The notes beneath the pieces are model-generated. The model did not search any database. It was not told the origin of the DNA and was given only the letters and a program-made list of their open reading frames with translations. Position numbers and translations under genes: made by a program. Below are positions 23,761-28,651 of a stretch of DNA of 28,651 bases, one piece after another. Within the stretch, counting starts at the first letter, position 1. Every line of letters starts with the position of its first letter. This DNA comes from a virus, in the IMG/VR virus record IMGVR_UViG_3300025120_000383, positions 1 through 28,651 of that record. One strand, 5' to 3'.

Positions 23761-25606
23761 AAAAGACGAAGTAAAAGCAGAGTGGTTACACCCCACAGAA
23801 ACACCTTCAATGAAAGGTAAAGACGTGGTGGCTATTGACTTGGAGACGTGTGATACAGAATTAAAAAAAATGGGTCCAGGATGGCCTAGAAAAATAGGAT
23901 CTGTTATAGGTATTGCCATATCCAGTGGTGACTTTACTGCTTACTATCCCATAGCGCATGAGGGTGGCGGTAACATGGATAAATCAGTTATTGTGGATTA
24001 CATTAAAGAAGTATGTGAGGACGAATCTATACAAAAAGTATTTCATAACGCACAGTATGACATTGGGTGGTTATCTACTTTAGGGATAGAAGTAAAAGGA
24101 TACATACACGACACCATGATAGCTGCTGCATTATTAAATGAGAATAGATATTCTTTTACATTAAATAGCATGGTAGCAGAGTATTTAGGTGAGTTTAAAA
24201 ATGAATCATTATTAAAAGCCAAAGCAGAAGAGCTAGGTTTAGATCCTAAAGCTGACATGTACAAGATGCACGCATCATTTGTTGGAGAATATGCAGAGGC
24301 TGACGCTAGATTGACATGGCGTTTACACGAGAGATTTATTACAGAAATAGAAAAAGAAGATTTAACAAAAGTATATGACATAGAATGCAGATTAATACGT
24401 GTTATATTTAACATGACTAAACGTGGTGTACGCGTAGACATGGACAAAGCATTTGGTCTTAAAAAGAAATTACTTAACAAAGAAAAACAATATTTAAAAA
24501 GAATAAAAGATTTAGTAGGTCAAGATGTACAAATCAATGCAGCACGGTCTGTGGCCCAGGCATTTGACAGCGTTAATTTAGAGTATCCTAGAACAGAACT
24601 TGGAGCTCCTAGTTTTACACAAACATTTCTTGAAACACATGCGCATGAATTACCACGCATGATAACAAAGGCACGTGTGTTAAATAAATTACAAGGAACG
24701 TTCGTTGATGGTGTTGCTAGATATGTACACAATGGTAGATTACATGCACATATAAACCAAATACGTGGTGATAACGGTGGCACAGTAACAGGTAGATTTT
24801 CTATGTACGCTCCTAATTTACAACAGATGCCTATAAGAAACGAATACGGATCAGAGTTGCGTAAAATATTTATACCAGAAGAAGGAGAGTATTGGTTGTC
24901 TGCTGATTACTCACAGCAAGAACCTAGGATATTAACACATTTTGCCATATTAAATAAAAATGCAGGAGCAGAAGAGGTGCAACAAGCATTTATAAAAGGA
25001 TTAGACTTTCATAAACAGACAGCAGAAATGGCAGGAATTGATCGTAGGTTAGCTAAAACAATAGGTCTAGGGGTAATGTATGGCATGGGGTATAAAAAGA
25101 TGGCTATAGACTTAGATATAGCCCCTACAGAGGCAAAAGACATGTTAAAAGAGTTTAGACAAAAAGTTCCTTTTATGCAGGGCATGTTAGAAGCTGTGAT
25201 GAACCGTGCAAATCAAATAGGATCTGTGCGAACATATCTAGGACGTAGATGTAAATTTGATCTATGGGAACCTGCTTGGTATGAGGCTGGTGTATTTCAC
25301 AAAGCATTGCCACATAATGAAGCAACAACAAAATGGGGTGGTTCTATAAAAAGAGCTGGAACATACAAAGCATTAAACAGATTAATACAGGGCACAGCTG
25401 CGGATCAAACTAAAAAAGCCATGGTTGATATATACGAGCAATTAGGTATAATACCTCTCATACAGGTTCATGATGAGTTGAACTGTAGCGTAAAATCTGA
25501 TAAAGAGGCAAAAGAAATAAAAGATATGATGGAAACATGTATAGATTTAAAGGTGCCATCTAATGTTGATTACAAAATTAAAGATAACTGGGGAGACGCT
25601 AAATGA
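23741..25606 (+). CDS. polA: Family A DNA polymerase with 3'-5' exonuclease domain
   Basis: A 621-aa protein. The DnaQ-like proofreading domain shows Exo I DLET (Asp33, Glu35), Exo II HNAQYDIGW and Exo III YAEADARL, all intact. The polymerase domain has motif A with Asp389 (SADYSQQEPRIL), motif B R435-x3-K439-x3-L443-x3-Y447-G, and motif C His577-Asp-Glu (QVHDELNC). There is no 5'-3' exonuclease domain, as usual for phage polymerases. The residue equivalent to E. coli Phe762 is Leu443, a variant linked to slower, more accurate synthesis and often to temperate phages. The start lies in the end of the preceding gene and the stop overlaps the next ATG (ATGA). Confidence 0.96.
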   Translation: MNQDLFRKDEVKAEWLHPTETPSMKGKDVVAIDLETCDTELKKMGPGWPRKIGSVIGIAISSGDFTAYYPIAHEGGGNMDKSVIVDYIKEVCEDESIQKVFHNAQYDIGWLSTLGIEVKGYIHDTMIAAALLNENRYSFTLNSMVAEYLGEFKNESLLKAKAEELGLDPKADMYKMHASFVGEYAEADARLTWRLHERFITEIEKEDLTKVYDIECRLIRVIFNMTKRGVRVDMDKAFGLKKKLLNKEKQYLKRIKDLVGQDVQINAARSVAQAFDSVNLEYPRTELGAPSFTQTFLETHAHELPRMITKARVLNKLQGTFVDGVARYVHNGRLHAHINQIRGDNGGTVTGRFSMYAPNLQQMPIRNEYGSELRKIFIPEEGEYWLSADYSQQEPRILTHFAILNKNAGAEEVQQAFIKGLDFHKQTAEMAGIDRRLAKTIGLGVMYGMGYKKMAIDLDIAPTEAKDMLKEFRQKVPFMQGMLEAVMNRANQIGSVRTYLGRRCKFDLWEPAWYEAGVFHKALPHNEATTKWGGSIKRAGTYKALNRLIQGTAADQTKKAMVDIYEQLGIIPLIQVHDELNCSVKSDKEAKEIKDMMETCIDLKVPSNVDYKIKDNWGDAK

Positions 25607-26676
25607 GCATAAATAAAGAAACAAGGAAAAAAAGATTAGAAAATAAAAAGAATAGCTTTGCTATTAATCCGGAGCAGATGGAATTTGAAAGAAGAAAAGT
25701 ACTTGAACAAATGTCTACGAAAATTGATCGTAAAAAGCTCAACAATATGGCAGCAGTTGCAGCGACAAAAGAACCGGAATACTTTGACGAAGAAGGAAAC
25801 AAACGCGAACCAACGATGCGCATATTATCACTCGGGGCAGGGGTACAGTCTTCCTGTTTGGCACTCATGGCGCAAGAAGGATTAACAAAACATAAACCAG
25901 ACTACATGATATTTGCAGACACTGGGTGGGAACCTAAATTTGTATATGAACATGTAGAATATTTAAAGAAAGCAATAACAATTTGTCCGCTGATCACTGT
26001 GGAAAGAGGTAACATCCGTGAGGATCTTATCAAAGCAGCGAACCCAGAACCAGGGTCTAGAGAAGAGGAAAAATCGTTTGCTGGACGTGTACCAAACCCA
26101 CCGTTGTTTGCTGCTCGTCCTGGTGGTGGAAAAGTAGGGATGCTTTATCGTCAGTGCACACATGACTATAAGGTTATCCCTATTCAAAAAAAGATTAGAG
26201 AGTTGTTAGGTATTAAGCCGCGGCACCGTGTCAAAAAAGGACAATTGGTTGAACAGTGGATTGGTATATCTACTGACGAAGCCATGCGCATGAAAAACGC
26301 TAGGCTACCATGGTTAACATCACGTTGGCCTTTAATAGAAATGAAAATGTCACGTATGGATTGTCTTCAGTGGTATCGTGATATTAAGAAACATCCCATG
26401 CCAGGTAAATCATCTTGCATAGGGTGTCCTTATCACCATAACGACCAATGGAAAAACATGCAAAAAAATTATCCAGAAGATTTTGAAGATGCATGTGAAG
26501 TTGACGATAAGATTAGACATGGTTTAAAGAATACAACATCAGAATTGTTTTTGCACAAATCAGCAAAACCACTTCGTGATATAAATTTCTTGGAACCAAA
26601 AAAACAAGCTTCATTATTTGGCGAAACATTCGATGAGGAATTTGCCGATGAGTGTGAAGGTATATGTGGAGTATAG
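25603..26676 (+). CDS. PP-loop ATPase, PAPS reductase-like family
   Basis: A 357-aa protein of the adenine-nucleotide alpha hydrolase/PAPS-reductase superfamily. The PP-loop is SLGAGVQSS at 76-84, followed by FADTGWEP near 105-112, RQCTHDYK with Cys181, and a Cys pair SSCIGCPYH (Cys268, Cys271) that could bind a metal or Fe-S cluster. The C-terminus ends DECEGICGV. It lacks the ECGLH-type C-terminus of assimilatory CysH, so true PAPS reduction is doubtful; DndC-like or tRNA thiolation enzymes share this architecture. The first 70 residues are a charged helix. It is located just after the DNA polymerase (four-base overlap) and in the same operon as a SufE homologue. Confidence 0.85.
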   Translation: MSINKETRKKRLENKKNSFAINPEQMEFERRKVLEQMSTKIDRKKLNNMAAVAATKEPEYFDEEGNKREPTMRILSLGAGVQSSCLALMAQEGLTKHKPDYMIFADTGWEPKFVYEHVEYLKKAITICPLITVERGNIREDLIKAANPEPGSREEEKSFAGRVPNPPLFAARPGGGKVGMLYRQCTHDYKVIPIQKKIRELLGIKPRHRVKKGQLVEQWIGISTDEAMRMKNARLPWLTSRWPLIEMKMSRMDCLQWYRDIKKHPMPGKSSCIGCPYHHNDQWKNMQKNYPEDFEDACEVDDKIRHGLKNTTSELFLHKSAKPLRDINFLEPKKQASLFGETFDEEFADECEGICGV

Positions 26677-26677
26677 A

Positions 26678-26875
26678 ATGAAAGAAAAAATATTAGAGAG
26701 AAAAAAAGAATTAGAAAAACAAATGACTGATCTTGTTAACAATATTAACAAAGGAAGAGATGCAATTCGAAACATGGAGTCAAGTGTTGGACAAGTTCAA
26801 GGGGCAATACAACAATGTAATTGGACAATAGATCAAATGGAGTTGACAGATGACAAATCATTGGCGAAAAAATGA
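26678..26875 (+). CDS. Small coiled-coil protein, 65 aa
   Basis: The product, starting MKEKILERKKELEKQMTDLV, is almost entirely one predicted coiled coil rich in Lys, Glu, Gln and Asn. The frame is open upstream to 26618, but the ATG at 26678 lies one base after the preceding stop and has GTGGAG upstream, so it is preferred. It overlaps the next gene by 26 bases. Function is unknown. Confidence 0.65.
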   Translation: MKEKILERKKELEKQMTDLVNNINKGRDAIRNMESSVGQVQGAIQQCNWTIDQMELTDDKSLAKK

Positions 26876-27170
26876 AGAAATGGCCGTTTGGGGCTATGAC
26901 AAAAAAACCAAGGGTTTCCGCCAAATAAAAGAGGCCATAAAGGCACCGCTAGCGGGGTTTAAACTAATGACCCGGGTGATTGTATGGTCTGTTTTAGTCG
27001 GTTTTTACTTTTTTATCTTTGTTTTGCTTGTTTCTGGTTGTTCGTACATAAAAAAGAATAACGATGAAATTAAAATTACAGATTTACCTCCGATTGAATA
27101 CAAAGAACCTGTTGTTGATAAAATAAATATTGTTTCATGTATAAAAATGTTGCCGGAATGTAATGTCTAA
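26850..27170 (+). CDS. Membrane/lipoprotein candidate with two possible starts
   Basis: A 106-aa ORF with a hydrophobic segment at residues 43-62 (IVWSVLVGFYFFIFVLL) ending in a lipobox, LVSGC (Cys64). From the first ATG the hydrophobic segment would be preceded by 39 mostly basic cytoplasmic residues. Starting at the in-frame ATG at 26967 (Met40) gives a classic lipoprotein signal peptide (Arg near the N-terminus, hydrophobic core, Cys at position 25) and a 67-aa precursor. The mature part (SYIKKNNDEIKITDLPPIEY and two more Cys near the end) is short and polar. It could be an outer-membrane spanin-like or envelope protein; no partner is identified. Confidence 0.65.
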   Translation: MTNHWRKNEEMAVWGYDKKTKGFRQIKEAIKAPLAGFKLMTRVIVWSVLVGFYFFIFVLLVSGCSYIKKNNDEIKITDLPPIEYKEPVVDKINIVSCIKMLPECNV

Positions 27171-27336
27171 ATATATTTTACAAAGTTATAAAGAGAACAG
27201 AAAAGTATATCCATATGAGGAGACAACAGCGTACTACTATGGACCTAAACAAAGCTGGATGAAAGAAATAAAGAATGAGAAAAGTATGGACGGAAGAAGA
27301 AATAAAATTAGCAAAAGAGTTAAAGAAAAAATATAG
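27163..27336 (+). CDS. Possible small ORF, 57 aa
   Basis: The ATG lies inside the end of the previous gene and the ORF fills the 104-base gap before the GcrA-like gene, then overlaps it by 62 bases. The product (MSKYILQSYKENRKVYPYEE, later TTAYYYGPKQSWMKEIKNE) is basic and Tyr-rich. The C-terminal 17 or so residues lie within the overlap, so they may be a by-product. Whether it is translated is uncertain. Confidence 0.4.
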   Translation: MSKYILQSYKENRKVYPYEETTAYYYGPKQSWMKEIKNEKSMDGRRNKISKRVKEKI

Positions 27337-27466
27337 TGCATCGCAAGTTGGATTGTATTTTGGTGTTACAAAAAATTCTGTTATAGGATTGTTGTATAAA
27401 GAAAAACTAAAAGAGGGTTACGTGCCAGCTCCTGACTCTAAATACACTGTCAGAAAAAATTTATGA
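27275..27466 (+). CDS. GcrA-like mini DNA-binding regulator
   Basis: A 63-aa protein matching the N-terminal DNA-binding region of GcrA cell-cycle regulators: WTEEEIKLAKELKK, then SASQVGLYFGVTKNSVIGLL, which corresponds to the SASQIA-GVTRNAVIG helix-turn-helix signature. Full-length GcrA (about 170 aa) has a C-terminal RNA-polymerase-binding part that is missing here, so this protein could bind the same DNA but not activate normally. GcrA is characteristic of Alphaproteobacteria and acts at promoters carrying methylated GANTC. The gene overlaps SufE by four bases (ATGA). The family assignment rests on visible motif similarity. Confidence 0.75.
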   Translation: MRKVWTEEEIKLAKELKKKYSASQVGLYFGVTKNSVIGLLYKEKLKEGYVPAPDSKYTVRKNL

Positions 27467-27879
27467 TTCAAAAAAAATTAGAAAGATATCTACAAATACT
27501 AAGTAACATAGATTCAGATCAAGATAAGTTTGTATGGATTATGGATTTTGGAAAAAATTCTATGCCTATGGATGAAGAGCATAAACACAAATCATTTGAA
27601 GTTCCTGGATGTCAATCACAGACATGGTTAGTGCCGCATTTTGTTGATGATAAAATATACTTTAGTGCTGACTCAGCTGCATTGATCAGCAAGGGCATGG
27701 TCTGTATTATTGCAGACGTGTACAGTGGATCTAGGGCCCAGGATATTAATGAGTTTGATCAAAAAGAATTTGAGAAAATGAATCTTGATTCGTTGTTAAC
27801 ACCAGGTAGAAACAATGGTGTGCACAGTATGCTAAAGAAAGTAAAATTTTACGCTAAAAAAAATAAAGAGTCTATTTAG
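27463..27879 (+). CDS. sufE: SufE-like Fe-S assembly sulfur acceptor
   Basis: A 138-aa protein, the normal length for SufE. The active-site region VPGCQSQTWLVP contains Cys50, which accepts persulfide sulfur from the cysteine desulfurase SufS. Other SufE-typical elements follow: SADSAALISKGMVCIIADVY, DINEFD, and LTPGRNNGVHSMLKKVKF. All expected features appear intact, so the protein is probably active and could boost or redirect host Fe-S cluster assembly, or supply sulfur to the phage PP-loop protein encoded about 0.8 kb upstream. It is the last gene of the rightward operon; its stop overlaps the opposing gene by eight bases. Confidence 0.93.
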   Translation: MIQKKLERYLQILSNIDSDQDKFVWIMDFGKNSMPMDEEHKHKSFEVPGCQSQTWLVPHFVDDKIYFSADSAALISKGMVCIIADVYSGSRAQDINEFDQKEFEKMNLDSLLTPGRNNGVHSMLKKVKFYAKKNKESI

Positions 27880-28396
27880 ATAAAGGATTATTAGAATTCT
27901 TTTTTATTTCTTTAATTTGTATGTCTTGTAATTCGTTTTCTTTTGATACAATTGCAACTTGTTTAGAAAGTTCTTCAGTGTCCTCTTCTAATTCCCAACC
28001 GTATTCTTCTAATGCTTGAAGGGCATCAAGAATAGGTTGTAGATTAGCAGGCTCAGGTAACATAGCTATCTGCTCTCTAATTTTACCTATTTCTTTAAAT
28101 ACAGATGTTAAATCAACTTGAGCTGGTATCTCTTCTCTTACAGCTATAAATTCTTTTACTACCCAAGTCATGTCTTGTGTTTCAGGAATACTATCCTCTA
28201 CTGCATCAATACGATCTATAAGTTCTATTTTATTTTGATTTATTTTTTTATTAATTGCACTTACATCAACAGCTGGTGTTGATTCTATTGCATCAAGACG
28301 TGTATTAAACTGGCCCCAAGTGTAAAAACCTCCGCCTATGGCCCCTATAACGCCTATTAATGCAGCGTATGTTGATAATTTCTCTATAATTTTCAT
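27872..28396 (-). CDS. Membrane-anchored long coiled-coil protein
   Basis: A 174-aa protein with an N-terminal transmembrane helix (residues about 9-27, YAALIGVIGAIGGGFYTWG) and a long charged helical region with heptad-like hydrophobics (AINKKINQNKIELIDRIDAV; LQALEEYGWELEEDTEELSK). It resembles the shorter protein at 15418-15621 in plan. No catalytic domain is seen. A function in lysis (inner-membrane spanin-like), membrane anchoring or superinfection control is possible but not shown. It is leftward, TAATG-coupled to an upstream leftward gene, and convergent with SufE. Confidence 0.8.
   Translation of the reverse strand: MKIIEKLSTYAALIGVIGAIGGGFYTWGQFNTRLDAIESTPAVDVSAINKKINQNKIELIDRIDAVEDSIPETQDMTWVVKEFIAVREEIPAQVDLTSVFKEIGKIREQIAMLPEPANLQPILDALQALEEYGWELEEDTEELSKQVAIVSKENELQDIQIKEIKKNSNNPLSK
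27882..27906 (+). terminator. Candidate rightward intrinsic terminator
   Basis: AAAGGATT (27882-27889), loop ATTAG, AATTCTTT (27895-27902): an eight-pair stem with one G-U pair, followed by more T (TTTATTTCTTT). It begins three bases after the SufE stop and lies within the end of the opposing gene. The stem is AT-rich and therefore weak. Confidence 0.4.
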
Positions 28397-28651
28397 TAGT
28401 TACCTCTTAATAGTTTGAGTTCTATCATAATGCCAGCTTTTTGTATAGCCAATTCTTGCATTTCCTGTTTGTACACAGTCACCGGATCTGTCTGTATGTA
28501 AGCTATTAAAGTAACATTTGTGTATATTTCTTTGTTGTATTGAATCATACTTGCTTGTTCAAAGAAATCGTCATTTACTTTGTATTTGAGGCCGTCATCC
28601 TTGTAAAAATCCTTACCTTCGTATGAATCTAGGTTAACGACCTCCTTAAAT
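28396..28651 (-). CDS. Hypothetical protein (5' end beyond window)
   Basis: The leftward frame is open from the window edge to TAA at 28398-28396, giving at least 84 residues. The visible part includes EVVNLDSYEGKDFYKDDGLK, an aliphatic segment (IYTNVTLIAYIQTDP) and a helical end (QEMQELAIQKAGIMIELKLL). An AAGGAGG-like stretch on the minus strand near 28648-28642 is not followed by a usable start, so the gene probably begins outside. No family is recognised. Its stop shares a base with the next leftward ATG. Confidence 0.65.
   Translation of the reverse strand, partial: FKEVVNLDSYEGKDFYKDDGLKYKVNDDFFEQASMIQYNKEIYTNVTLIAYIQTDPVTVYKQEMQELAIQKAGIMIELKLLRGN

Noticed and set aside
24043-24480. 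145-aa open frame on the minus strand
   Set aside because: Antisense to the exonuclease domain of the DNA polymerase, whose motifs are unambiguous.
26618-26677. Upstream start for the small coiled-coil gene
   Set aside because: It would overlap the PP-loop gene by 59 bases without a better ribosome binding site; ATG at 26678 is one base after that gene's stop and has GTGGAG upstream.
1-28651. tRNA genes, CRISPR arrays, insertion sequences, integrase or attachment sites
   Set aside because: Reading both strands gave no cloverleaf-like tRNA sequence, no regularly spaced repeats, no transposase or integrase motif and no terminal inverted repeats.

Overview
The window is one contiguous block of an AT-rich tailed-phage genome. 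I see no bacterial housekeeping genes, rRNA, tRNA, CRISPR array or insertion sequence. Gene content fits an uncultured marine phage, probably short-tailed (podovirus-like): large internal virion proteins, a 622-aa stabilisation-type protein and fibre genes are present, while no tail sheath or tape-measure protein is seen. It resembles phages of marine Alphaproteobacteria (SAR11/SAR116 type). That host guess rests mainly on a GcrA-like regulator, an alphaproteobacterial family, and on the AT-rich, tightly packed layout. Terminase, portal, major capsid, integrase, RNA polymerase and a recognisable endolysin are not in the window.

Layout. (1) Positions 1-3176, plus strand: tail-fibre/appendage genes, including a 5'-truncated fibre with a self-cleaving S74 chaperone domain and a second fibre built from the same 32-residue module. 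(2) 3163-15421: a 622-aa tail/stabilisation-type protein, small virion proteins, several large internal-virion candidates, a lysine-rich basic protein and a GNAT acetyltransferase. Many genes here join through one-base TAATG overlaps. (3) 15418-16171: a membrane-anchored coiled-coil protein (possible lysis component) and an unrecognised 176-aa protein. (4) 16189-26676: replication and recombination genes, namely a PD-(D/E)XK nuclease, an SNF2-type helicase on the opposite strand, a small conserved protein, a coiled-coil protein, an SSB-like protein, an archaeo-eukaryotic-type primase, an HNH endonuclease, a UvrD-like helicase, a small DUF6378-type protein, family A DNA polymerase and a PP-loop (PAPS-reductase-like) protein. 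(5) 26678-27879: small genes including a lipoprotein candidate, a GcrA-like mini-regulator and a SufE homologue. (6) 27872-28651: two leftward genes, the second cut by the window edge.

How it works together: the replication block supplies primase, polymerase with proofreading, SSB, two helicases and nucleases, but no DnaB-type replicative helicase is visible here. Two control points stand out. An extended -10 promoter directly abuts the GTG start of the nuclease, predicting a leaderless mRNA. A fully interleaved pair of divergent sigma70-type promoters between the leftward SNF2 gene and the rightward replication genes should be mutually exclusive. The late part of the early operon carries sulfur-transfer-type proteins (PP-loop protein and SufE) and a GcrA-like DNA-binding protein, suggesting manipulation of host sulfur metabolism and cell-cycle transcription.
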